The notes beneath the pieces are model-generated. The model ran no database searches. It was not told where the DNA came from and was given only the letters and a program-made list of their open reading frames with translations. Made by a program: the position numbers and the translations under genes. Positions 53,629 to 61,883 of a stretch of DNA of 64,000 nucleotides are shown one piece after another (position 1 is the stretch's first letter; each line of letters starts with the position of its first letter). The stretch is from positions 310,001 through 374,000 of the forward strand of contig NZ_JAPMLP010000001.1 in the NCBI RefSeq assembly GCF_026410285.1, read 5' to 3'. The DNA is from Sulfitobacter sp. F26169L. GTDB lineage: Bacteria; Pseudomonadota; Alphaproteobacteria; Rhodobacterales; Rhodobacteraceae.

Positions 53629-56424
53629 TTATTCGGCCGCGACGCCTCTGTTTGCCAGATCACGCAGCACGTAGTGCAACACACCACCGTGTTCGATGTA
53701 CTCAATCTCGATCGCGGTATCGATGCGGCATTTCAGAGTGATTTCTTTCACCGTCCCATCGGCCATAGTGATCGTGCAGGGCACTTCCTGAAGTGGCTTG
53801 ATAGTATCAAGACCGGAAATGCTGACGGTTTCGTCACCGGTCAGGCCCAGCGTTTTGCGCGTGTCGCCATTGGTGAATTCAAACGGAATAACACCCATCC
53901 CCACGAGGTTGGAGCGGTGGATACGTTCGAAGTTTTCCGCAATCACGGCACGCACACCCAGCAGGGCTGTACCTTTGGCCGCCCAGTCACGGGACGAACC
54001 TGCGCCGTATTGCTCACCACCGAAGATCACCAGCGGCGTGCCGGCTTCCTGATGTGCCATGGCAGCATCGAAGATGGAGGTCTGCTCGCCGTCGGGGCCT
54101 TTGGTATAACCGCCCTCAACACCGTCCAGCATCTCGTTCTTGATGCGGATGTTGGCGAATGTGCCGCGCATCATAACTTCGTGGTTACCACGGCGCGATC
54201 CGTAGGAGTTGAACTCGCGCACCGGCACCTGACGTTCGATCAGATACTGACCGGCAGGGGTGTCCTGCTTGAACGATCCCGCAGGGCTGATGTGGTCGGT
54301 TGTGATCATGTCGCCCAGAACCGCCAGCACTTTTGCGCCTTCGATGTTGGTGATCTTGCCGGGGTCCTTGCTCATCCCCTGGAAGTAGGGCGGGTTCTGC
54401 ACATAGGTCGATTGTGGCGGCCAGTCATATGTCTTGGCGTCTGTCGTTTCAACGCCCTGCCACTTTTCATCACCTTTGAAGACATCCGCATATTTCGACT
54501 GGAACGCTTCGCGGGTGACGGTCTGCTCGACCAGTTCCGCAATTTCCTGTGTGGAAGGCCAGATATCTTTCAGATAGACGTCGTTGCCGTTCTGGTCCTG
54601 ACCCAGCGGGCTGCCGGCCAGATCGTGGTTCATGTCACCTACCAGCGCATAGGCTACAACCAGCGGTGGCGATGCTAGATAGTTGGCGCGAACGTCGGGC
54701 GAAATACGACCTTCAAAGTTGCGGTTGCCCGACAGAACAGACGTACCGATCAGATCGTAATCGTTGATTGCCTTGCTGATCGCAGGGTCCAGCGGGCCGG
54801 AGTTACCGATACAGGTGGTGCAACCGTAGCCGACAAGGTTGAAACCGATGGCGTCAAGATCCTCTTGCAGATTGGCTGCTTCAAGATAGGCGGAAACCAC
54901 CTGCGATCCGGGGGCAAGCGATGTTTTCACCCAAGGCTTGCGGGTCAGACCCAGTGCACGCGCTTTGCGCGCCACAAGGCCCGCGCCGATCATCACGTAA
55001 GGGTTGGACGTGTTGGTGCAGGAGGTGATCGAGGCGATCACGATCGAGCCGTCGTGCAACTGGTAATTTTCCTCGCCTTCAACGGTCGCAACATATCCGC
55101 GCTGATGGTGACCGGTATCGCCCGGAATTTCACGCTCGGGGGCGGGCATTCCGCCCTCGGCTTCCCAGCGGCCCTTTTGTTTCTCGTTGGCTTTGTAGCC
55201 TTTACGCTCGCCTTGGACGTAATCTGCAAAGGCTGTGTGCGCTTCGGTCAGCGCGATATAGTCCTGCGGACGTTTCGGGCCGGAAATTGCAGACACGATT
55301 GTGCCCATATCCAGCGACAGCGTGTCGGTGTAGATCGGGGCGTAATCATCGCCGCGCCACATGCCGTTTTCCTTGGCATAGGCTTCGACCAGCGCGATGC
55401 GGTCTTCGTCCCGGCCTGTTGTGCGCATGTAACGCAGCGTTTCACCGTCGATCGGGAAGAAGCCGCAGGTTGCGCCGTATTCGGGCGCCATGTTGGCGAT
55501 GGTTGCACGGTCTGCCAGCGGCAGGTTGTCCAGACCCTTGCCGTAAAATTCGACAAACTTCCCGACCACGCCTTTTTCGCGCAGCATTTCGACCACTTTC
55601 AACACCAGATCGGTGCCGGTTGTGCCTTCCATCATCTGGCCTGTCAGTTCAAACCCGACAACTTCGGGGATCAGCATGGAAATCGGCTGGCCCAGCATTG
55701 CCGCTTCGGCCTCGATCCCGCCGACACCCCAGCCCAGAACGGCCATACCGTTCACCATGGTGGTGTGGCTGTCTGTGCCGACCAGCGTGTCGGGATAGGC
55801 AACTTCTTCACCGTTCTGGTCTTTGTCCGTCCAGACGGTCTGTGCCAGATATTCAAGGTTTACCTGATGGCAGATACCGGTCCCGGGGGGAACAACGCGG
55901 AAGTTGTTAAATGCCTTCTGGCCCCACTTCAGGAATGTGTACCGCTCCATGTTGCGCTCGTACTCGCGGTCGACGTTCATCTGGAACGCGCGCGGGTTGC
56001 CGAATTCGTCGATCATAACCGAGTGGTCGATGACCAGATCGACAGGGTTCAGCGGGTTGATCTGCTCTGCATCCCCACCCAGCGCAACAAGACCGTCACG
56101 CATGGCGGCAAGATCGACCACCGCTGGAACACCGGTAAAGTCCTGCATCAGAACGCGGGCAGGGCGGTAGGCGATTTCACGCGGGTTCTTGCCGCCCTTG
56201 GAACCCCATTCGGCAAATGCCTTGATGTCGTCCACTGTGACGGTTTTCCCATCTTCGAACCGCAGCATATTTTCCAGAACCACCTTCAGCGCGGCAGGCA
56301 GGTTTGAAAAATCCCCCAAGCCTGCTTCCTGCGCGGCGGGGATGGAGTAATACGCGATGGATTGATCACCCGCCTTGATCGTCTTGCGGGTCTTGGTGGT
56401 GTCCTGACCTACGATGATTGTCAT
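53629..56424 (-). CDS. acnA: Aconitate hydratase A
   Basis: This 931-residue aconitase/IRP1-type enzyme isomerises citrate to isocitrate in the TCA cycle. The 4Fe-4S cysteines appear in ITSCTNTSNPYVM near residue 450 and GYGCTTCIGNSGPL near residue 520. The substrate loops TDSHTTMVNGMAVLGWGVGG near 215 and the swivel-domain FGGEQYGAGSSRDWAAKGT near 795 are intact. It is monocistronic, with its own terminator and a palindrome upstream. Confidence 0.97.
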   Translation of the reverse strand: MTIIVGQDTTKTRKTIKAGDQSIAYYSIPAAQEAGLGDFSNLPAALKVVLENMLRFEDGKTVTVDDIKAFAEWGSKGGKNPREIAYRPARVLMQDFTGVPAVVDLAAMRDGLVALGGDAEQINPLNPVDLVIDHSVMIDEFGNPRAFQMNVDREYERNMERYTFLKWGQKAFNNFRVVPPGTGICHQVNLEYLAQTVWTDKDQNGEEVAYPDTLVGTDSHTTMVNGMAVLGWGVGGIEAEAAMLGQPISMLIPEVVGFELTGQMMEGTTGTDLVLKVVEMLREKGVVGKFVEFYGKGLDNLPLADRATIANMAPEYGATCGFFPIDGETLRYMRTTGRDEDRIALVEAYAKENGMWRGDDYAPIYTDTLSLDMGTIVSAISGPKRPQDYIALTEAHTAFADYVQGERKGYKANEKQKGRWEAEGGMPAPEREIPGDTGHHQRGYVATVEGEENYQLHDGSIVIASITSCTNTSNPYVMIGAGLVARKARALGLTRKPWVKTSLAPGSQVVSAYLEAANLQEDLDAIGFNLVGYGCTTCIGNSGPLDPAISKAINDYDLIGTSVLSGNRNFEGRISPDVRANYLASPPLVVAYALVGDMNHDLAGSPLGQDQNGNDVYLKDIWPSTQEIAELVEQTVTREAFQSKYADVFKGDEKWQGVETTDAKTYDWPPQSTYVQNPPYFQGMSKDPGKITNIEGAKVLAVLGDMITTDHISPAGSFKQDTPAGQYLIERQVPVREFNSYGSRRGNHEVMMRGTFANIRIKNEMLDGVEGGYTKGPDGEQTSIFDAAMAHQEAGTPLVIFGGEQYGAGSSRDWAAKGTALLGVRAVIAENFERIHRSNLVGMGVIPFEFTNGDTRKTLGLTGDETVSISGLDTIKPLQEVPCTITMADGTVKEITLKCRIDTAIEIEYIEHGGVLHYVLRDLANRGVAAE

Positions 56425-56514
56425 ATGTGGCTCCGTTCATGGGGTTGGCTACAAAATATGGGTTGTGCCCTGAATGGCCTATATCGGCGGTGTTTTCAAC
56501 CTCAATCAGCGGAA

Positions 56515-56534
56515 TTGTATACCGTTGTACACAA
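56515..56534. promoter_or_regulatory. Imperfect palindrome upstream of acnA
   Basis: A 20-base element from TTGT at 56515 to ACAA at 56534 is symmetric at seven of ten pairs. It lies between divergent acnA and the DUF1223 gene and could be an operator. Confidence 0.3.
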
Positions 56535-56651
56535 GAATTTCCATAATTCCGCCACAGGTCATCTCTACACGTATGACTCTCGAAACCTTGATTGGTTATT
56601 TCAGAATTGGACCGCTAGTTAGACGGGGTAAGCAGCCTCGATAGGAATCAC

Positions 56652-57362
56652 ATGTCCCGCGCCTCAACTATTCTGACAGTGGCCGCATTGGGCTTTGGCC
56701 TGTGTGCGGCACCCCCCGCCGCGGCCGAGCAGGTGCCTGTGGTGGTCGAGCTTTATACCTCGCAGGGATGTTCAAGCTGCCCCCCTGCAGACGCGATTTT
56801 TTCCAAGTTGTCGGAGCGCGATGACGTAATCGCGATTGCGCTGCATGTGGATTATTGGGACTATATCGGCTGGAAGGACGAGTTCGGCCATCCGGCTTAT
56901 GCAGAGCGTCAGCGCAAGTATGCCAGCAAAGGCGGGCGCCGCTCGGTCTATACGCCGGAAATGGTGATCAACGGGCAAACAGATATCGTGGGATCAGACG
57001 CCATGGAGCTTTTCAAGGCGATCGCGCATTACAAGGAAACACCGCCGCCCATGTCGCTGGATATCACGCGCGAGGGGGGCAATCTGCACATGCAGGGCAG
57101 TGTCCCCGCAGGGGGCGCTGTGCCGATGGAAATCCATGTGTTGCGTGTGAAGCCCAGCCACACCAGCAAAATCACCCGCGGCGAAAACAGCGGCAAAACC
57201 ATACAGTATTCAAACATCGCCCACGACTGGCGCGTTGCCGGATCATGGAACGGGCAGGCCCCGCTAGATCTGTCGTTTGAGGTGACGGGGGATGATCCGG
57301 TCGTTGTACTGGTGCAGGAAACAGGGGCAGGCCCGATTGTTGCAGCGGCGCGCGTGGATTAA
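56652..57362 (+). CDS. DUF1223 thioredoxin-like exported protein
   Basis: This 236-residue protein has a signal peptide (residues 1-25, ending AAA-EQ) and a DUF1223 domain with a thioredoxin-like site ELYTSQGCSSCPPAD near residue 34. HVDYWDYIGWKDEF near 66 and TPEMVINGQTDIVGSD near 102 are conserved in the family. It probably acts on thiols in the periplasm. Its end overlaps the convergent acyltransferase gene by 4 bases. Confidence 0.9.
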   Translation: MSRASTILTVAALGFGLCAAPPAAAEQVPVVVELYTSQGCSSCPPADAIFSKLSERDDVIAIALHVDYWDYIGWKDEFGHPAYAERQRKYASKGGRRSVYTPEMVINGQTDIVGSDAMELFKAIAHYKETPPPMSLDITREGGNLHMQGSVPAGGAVPMEIHVLRVKPSHTSKITRGENSGKTIQYSNIAHDWRVAGSWNGQAPLDLSFEVTGDDPVVVLVQETGAGPIVAAARVD

Positions 57363-58258
57363 TCTTCCGGCCGCCAGCGGCGGTGCACCCAGAACCATTG
57401 GGTAGGGTCGGCCCGTACCCGCGCGGCCAGACTGTCGGTAATGGCTTGGGTCATTGTCATGGCATCTGTGGCAGGAACGGGTGCTTCCAGCACGGTTTCA
57501 AATGTCAAACCGTCCGGCTGACGGATGCCATAAAACGGAATAAGCGCGGCGTCATAGCGCAGTGCAAGTTCCGCCGCCGATAGTGCGGTGTTTGCTGGCT
57601 GGCCCAGAAAATCAAACGCAGGGGCGTCGAAAACATGCTGGTCAAACAGCAGCACTAACTGCCCCCCGCTTTTGAGATGGCGGACAAAGCCAGCGGTGCC
57701 GCGCCTGCCTTGAGGGAAGACCGGGCCGCCAAATGCCTCCATCGTCTTGACGTAGTGGGCGTTGAAGTAGGGGTTTTTCATATCGCGGTACAAACCGCCG
57801 ATATCCAGCCCCCGCGCCACCAGTGCTGCGCGTGTCGCTTCGTAGTTTCCATAATGACCGGTTACCAGTATAACCGGTTTGCCGGCTGCAACCGCTTTGT
57901 CCAGCGCATCGACACCTTCGCCTGTAACCTCGTTTTGCGCCATACGTTGGGGGAAATCACGGGCCGAATAGTTTTCGATAAAACTGCGGCCCACATTGTT
58001 GAGGCATTTCGTTGCAATCTCCGCCCGCCGTTCGGGCGGCATTTCAGGCCAGATCAGCGCCAGATTGTCGAGCGCGCGGCGGCGATACCCTGCCAGCGGT
58101 CCGATTACTTTCTCTACGGCAGCCCCCATCAGGCGCACCCGCGTGGCATAGGGAAGCATCAGCGCAACCCGGATCAATCCGACAATCGCAAGATTGCTCA
58201 GGTAATGGCCGATCTTGCGGGGCAGGCCGGATTTTTGTGGGTCATTCAAAGAAGTCAT
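57359..58258 (-). CDS. Lysophospholipid/lauroyl acyltransferase family protein (LpxL/HtrB-like)
   Basis: This is a roughly 299-residue inner-membrane-associated acyltransferase with an N-terminal hydrophobic segment and the HX4E motif HYGNYE near residue 144. NVGRSFIENY and LLFDQHVFDAP are typical of LpxL/LpxM-like enzymes that add secondary acyl chains to lipid A. No other lipid A genes are nearby. The ATG at 58258 was chosen; a GTG at 58288 would add 10 residues and cannot be excluded. Confidence 0.88.
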   Translation of the reverse strand: MTSLNDPQKSGLPRKIGHYLSNLAIVGLIRVALMLPYATRVRLMGAAVEKVIGPLAGYRRRALDNLALIWPEMPPERRAEIATKCLNNVGRSFIENYSARDFPQRMAQNEVTGEGVDALDKAVAAGKPVILVTGHYGNYEATRAALVARGLDIGGLYRDMKNPYFNAHYVKTMEAFGGPVFPQGRRGTAGFVRHLKSGGQLVLLFDQHVFDAPAFDFLGQPANTALSAAELALRYDAALIPFYGIRQPDGLTFETVLEAPVPATDAMTMTQAITDSLAARVRADPTQWFWVHRRWRPED

Positions 58259-58324
58259 AAGCGCCTGATGCAATTTGCGTAGTGGCACACTTAAACCCCG
58301 TTCCGGTCTCCAACAAGGGCGGTC

Positions 58325-59404
58325 TTAGGTGTTATCCTCCTCCTCTTCTTCCTCTTCGATCAGAACCAGATCACCACGGTTTTCCATATCGCGGATTGCA
58401 GCAACCACGGCCGACATAGCCTCATCTGCTGCTGCGGGTTTGATCTTGCCTGCTTCTGCCATCTCCTCGCGCAGTTGGTCGGCCATGCGGCCGGACATGT
58501 TTTCAAGGATAAAATCCCGCTGCATCGCGAAACCGGCGGCCTCTGCGCCTGCGATTGCGGTCAGCAGGGTTGCCGCATCCACTTCGCGCAGTACGCGGGG
58601 AACATCGCGCGGTGAAATACGTTCGGGGATATTGCCAAAGGTAAAGATCGCTTTGCGCACGGCACTGGCAAGCACCTGATCACTTTCGTCAAGGCCGCTT
58701 AGCACATCGTCGCGCGTGGGGGTGGAGGAGGAATTGAGGATCGCGCCCAGCCTTTCAACAGCGCCAGACATGAACGCAGGCACTTTCTGCTCGTCCAGTT
58801 GGGCCGCAAGCGACAGGCCGATACGATCAACAGCGTCAGGGGTGACATCACTGGTGAGCGAGATCGCGTAGGTGATCCGCCGCGCATCCGGGCCTGACAA
58901 GCGGCCCAGCAAGCCGGCTGCAACAGGCACATCAAGTTTCGAAAGTAAAACAGCGGCAACTTCGGTGCTTTCGGCTTTCAGAATTTTCACCAGATCATCG
59001 GCGGGCAGCGCGCGCAGCCGCTTCCAAGGGTCACCCGCCGCGCGCACGCCCGCTTCCTTGCGCAGTCGTGCAGCCGTCTCGCGCCCGATCCGCCCCTCAA
59101 GCGCGTCAAGTGCCCCTGCAATTCCGCCCGGAAACGACAGGCCAATTGATTCCAGCGCTTCGGTGAACTCTTCGACAACGGCGGCAAGCGTGACACGGTC
59201 CACCACCCGCATTGCGCCCATCTGCTGTGTCAACTGGGCCTGCAACTCGGGCGGCAGATCTTCCAGCGCGATGTCCGCCCCCTCGTTGATCAGCAGGCGC
59301 ACAACGATGGCTGCTTTTGCGCGCTTGCTCAGGTTGGGTTGCGGAACAATGCGCGGCATGGACGCCGCAGAACCGGAAGCGGGGAGGGTGGATACTACAT
59401 TCAT
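58325..59404 (-). CDS. fliG: Flagellar motor switch protein FliG, orphan
   Basis: This 359-residue FliG-like protein has the N-terminal LSKRAKAAIVVRLLINEGADI, the middle domain (LVKILKAESTEVAAVLLSKL near residue 139), and the C-terminal torque domain RDVPRVLREVDAATLLTAIAG with LENMSGRMADQLREEM. It ends in an unusual run of eight glutamates before DNT. It forms the rotor ring facing MotA. No other flagellar genes are in the window. The start at 59404 has a weak site, so a TTG at 59437 is possible. Confidence 0.88.
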   Translation of the reverse strand: MNVVSTLPASGSAASMPRIVPQPNLSKRAKAAIVVRLLINEGADIALEDLPPELQAQLTQQMGAMRVVDRVTLAAVVEEFTEALESIGLSFPGGIAGALDALEGRIGRETAARLRKEAGVRAAGDPWKRLRALPADDLVKILKAESTEVAAVLLSKLDVPVAAGLLGRLSGPDARRITYAISLTSDVTPDAVDRIGLSLAAQLDEQKVPAFMSGAVERLGAILNSSSTPTRDDVLSGLDESDQVLASAVRKAIFTFGNIPERISPRDVPRVLREVDAATLLTAIAGAEAAGFAMQRDFILENMSGRMADQLREEMAEAGKIKPAAADEAMSAVVAAIRDMENRGDLVLIEEEEEEEDNT

Positions 59405-59512
59405 CAGCGCCGATCTTTCACAAAATGGAATGATCAACCTATCGCGCGAAATGATGAAAAAATGCTAAAGCGCCTTTGACAAACGGGGCTGCCAGATAAT
59501 CCGCATCTCTGC

Positions 59513-60031
59513 TTACCAGTTAAACGTCTGCCCCGTTGCAATTGCTGTACGCAAGGAAGCTTCGGCCCAAGTGCCGGTACCGCCATGGGACCGGATTGCG
59601 CGCAACTGTTTCAGCGCCGCCGAAATATCGCCATCTTCTACCAGCCCCTGACCCATGTAGGATCGTGCAAGTATATTAGCCGGATTTTGCGCCAGCGCGC
59701 GGCTGTAATAGAGGTTTGCTGCCGCTACATTGCCCGTTTTCCGATGGGTGAATCCCAAATAGGTCAGCGTGCGATCATCGTTCGCGGGCATCTGGGCAAG
59801 CAATGTTTGGGCATCCTCGTAACGCTCGACATAGGCCAGCGCACGTACCTGCTGGTATAGGGAATCTGTATCCAGGCTGTGCCCGTTGGAACTGACACAA
59901 GATTTGGTCTTTTTATCGTAAACAAAGCCGCTTTCACATTTCGGCTTTTTGGGCGGCGCTGTTTCGTCACTTGCGGCGAAGGCCGATAGGGGAAGGAAAA
60001 TTGACAGGGCGGCCGCAAGAAAAATACGCAT
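59513..60031 (-). CDS. Exported TPR protein with small cysteine motif
   Basis: This 172-residue secreted or periplasmic protein has a signal peptide (residues 1-19, ending AFA-AS), then KCESGFVYDKKTKSCV at residues 32-47, two tetratricopeptide-like repeats (TYLGFTHRKTGNVAAANLYYSRAL, and the next ending QLRAI) and a short tail. The cysteine motif C-x2-G-x-VYD-x4-SC recurs in the next gene upstream. The ATG at 60031 follows GGAGC. Function unknown. Confidence 0.8.
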   Translation of the reverse strand: MRIFLAAALSIFLPLSAFAASDETAPPKKPKCESGFVYDKKTKSCVSSNGHSLDTDSLYQQVRALAYVERYEDAQTLLAQMPANDDRTLTYLGFTHRKTGNVAAANLYYSRALAQNPANILARSYMGQGLVEDGDISAALKQLRAIRSHGGTGTWAEASLRTAIATGQTFNW

Positions 60032-60148
60032 CACAAATGCTCCGATAAGATAATGTATCCAATGCACTCAATTTAGCGCGTGATGACGCGTGGTAAAGAA
60101 AATAGCGCCGCACGGGCCATCACGATTATTTTTTGACTGTCGCGGTTG

Positions 60149-60304
60149 TCAGGCTGAGACGGCAATACAGCTGTGGCTTGCCGAATCGTAAACAGTGCCT
60201 TCGGCGCAAGACATCGCTTGTTTGCCGTAGCTGCATCCGGCAGCAAAGCTAATGCTCGGCAGCAGGATCAACGCAATTGTAGAAAGTGCAATCTTCATTT
60301 TCAT
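60149..60304 (-). CDS. Small secreted protein with cysteine motif, 51 residues
   Basis: A signal peptide (about residues 1-21, ending SFA-AG) is followed by a roughly 30-residue mature peptide with four cysteines. These include MSCAEGTVYDSASHSC, which matches the C-x2-G-x-VYD-x4-SC motif of the neighbouring TPR protein. The ATG at 60304 has an AAGGAG site 8 bases upstream. It is clearly expressed as a separate small gene, and its role is unknown. Confidence 0.72.
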   Translation of the reverse strand: MKMKIALSTIALILLPSISFAAGCSYGKQAMSCAEGTVYDSASHSCIAVSA

Positions 60305-60347
60305 GTCTATCACTCCTTTTGATACATTACGCATGGTAAAGCAAATC

Positions 60348-60373
60348 GGCGCGATTTCAAAAGAAATCGCGCC
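60348..60373. terminator. Perfect hairpin downstream of purB
   Basis: GGCGCGATTTC and its complement form an 11-base stem around a 4-base A loop. It lies 59 bases past the purB stop and before the small secreted gene. There is no T-run, so it may be a processing or attenuation hairpin. Confidence 0.5.
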
Positions 60374-60431
60374 GTACGTAATCTCGCCGCGTTTGGTGTT
60401 GAGCTATTGAGAATTGGCCAGAGCGCTTTGA

Positions 60432-61736
60432 TCAGTCGCCGAACACCCGCTTGAAGATCGTGTCAACATGCTTGGTGTGATAACCCATATCGAATTTTTC
60501 CTCGATCTCGTCAGCACTTAGCGCGGCGCGCACTTCATCATCCGCCAACAGTTCGGTTTTGAAATCCTTACCATGTTCCCAGACTTTCATCGCGTTGCGT
60601 TGCACCAGCTTGTAGCTGTCTTCGCGGCTGACGCCTGCTTGGGTCAGCGCCAGCAATACACGCTGTGACATGACAAGGCCGCTGAATTTGTTCATATTGG
60701 CCAGCATGTTGTCAGGGTAAATCAGCATATTGTCGATAACGCCGGTCAGGCGGTGCAGCGCGAAATCGAGGGTGATGGTGGTATCCGGCCCGATCGCCCG
60801 CTCAACCGAGGAGTGCGAAATGTCGCGCTCGTGCCAGAGGGTCACGTTTTCCATCGCGGGGATCACCGCCATGCGGATGATGCGTGCAAGACCCGTCAGG
60901 TTTTCCGTCAGCACGGGGTTTTTCTTGTGCGGCATCGCCGACGAACCCTTCTGCCCGGCCGAGAAAAACTCCGCTCCTTCCAGCACTTCGGTGCGTTGCA
61001 TGTGGCGCACTTCGGTTGCTACATTTTCAATGGAACTGGCGATAACACCCAGCGTGGCAAAGAACGCGGCGTGACGGTCACGCGGGATCACCTGGGTGCT
61101 GATCGGTTCGGGCGTGAGGCCCAGCTTTTCGCACACGTGTTCTTCTACAGCAGGGTCGATATTGGCAAACGTCCCTACCGCGCCTGAAATCGCACCGGTG
61201 GCGATTTCTGCACGCGCTGTTTTCAGACGGGTCAGGTTGCGGTCCATTTCGGCGTAAAAGCGCGCGAATGTCAGGCCCATGGTGGTGGGTTCGGCGTGGA
61301 TGCCATGGCTGCGCCCCACGCGCAGGGTGTCTTTATGCTCAAGCGCGCGGCGCTTAAGGGCAGCAAGTAGCAGCTCCATATCCGCGATCAGAATGTCGGC
61401 GGCGCGGGTCAGCTGCACGTTGAAACACGTATCTAACACATCCGATGATGTCATGCCTTGATGCACAAACCGCGCTTCGTCACTGCCCACATGTTCGGCC
61501 AGATGGGTCAGGAACGCGATGACGTCATGTTTGGTCACCGCTTCGATTTCGTCAATGCGCGCCACATCGAACTCGACGTCTTTCGCCTTCCACACGGCTT
61601 CGGCGTTTTCGCGCGGGATCACCCCGATGTCGGCCATTGCGTCACAGGCATGCGCCTCGATCTCGTACCAGATGCGGAATTTCGTGGCAGGTGACCAGAT
61701 GGAGACCATTTCAGGGCGGGAGTAGCGGGGGATCAT
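60432..61736 (-). CDS. purB: Adenylosuccinate lyase
   Basis: This 434-residue fumarase-superfamily enzyme makes AICAR and AMP in purine synthesis, releasing fumarate. The superfamily signature GSSAMPHKKNPVLTENLTG lies near residues 262-280 with the catalytic Ser, and GMTSSDVLDTC near 94 and GRSHGIHAEPTTMGL near 141 hold the catalytic His residues. Length is typical of the bacterial enzyme. It stands alone between hairpins. Confidence 0.97.
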   Translation of the reverse strand: MIPRYSRPEMVSIWSPATKFRIWYEIEAHACDAMADIGVIPRENAEAVWKAKDVEFDVARIDEIEAVTKHDVIAFLTHLAEHVGSDEARFVHQGMTSSDVLDTCFNVQLTRAADILIADMELLLAALKRRALEHKDTLRVGRSHGIHAEPTTMGLTFARFYAEMDRNLTRLKTARAEIATGAISGAVGTFANIDPAVEEHVCEKLGLTPEPISTQVIPRDRHAAFFATLGVIASSIENVATEVRHMQRTEVLEGAEFFSAGQKGSSAMPHKKNPVLTENLTGLARIIRMAVIPAMENVTLWHERDISHSSVERAIGPDTTITLDFALHRLTGVIDNMLIYPDNMLANMNKFSGLVMSQRVLLALTQAGVSREDSYKLVQRNAMKVWEHGKDFKTELLADDEVRAALSADEIEEKFDMGYHTKHVDTIFKRVFGD

Positions 61737-61815
61737 TGCAATACCTTTTTGTGACTATGCAGGAAACGTCTGTTCAAGGGACACGGGCGCAATAGACCGT
61801 GGCGCGCCGAAGAAC

Positions 61816-61842
61816 AAGGCGCACACAATGTTTGTGCGCCTT
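61816..61842 (-). terminator. Hairpin terminator of the hydrolase-OsmC gene
   Basis: AAGGCGCACA and its complement give a 10-base stem with a 7-base loop, 42 bases past the hydrolase stop on the minus strand. On the plus strand it is followed by TTTT. Confidence 0.65.
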
Positions 61843-61883
61843 TTGCGGCAGGCCCGCGGCCGCCCTTGAATGCAGCCGCGCCA

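Noticed and set aside
54865-56307. Plus-strand frame of about 480 codons opposite acnA
   Set aside because: acnA is complete with Fe-S motifs. The antisense product has no domain.
58329-58360. CTC/CTT-rich simple repeat
   Set aside because: It simply encodes the glutamate run at the end of FliG.
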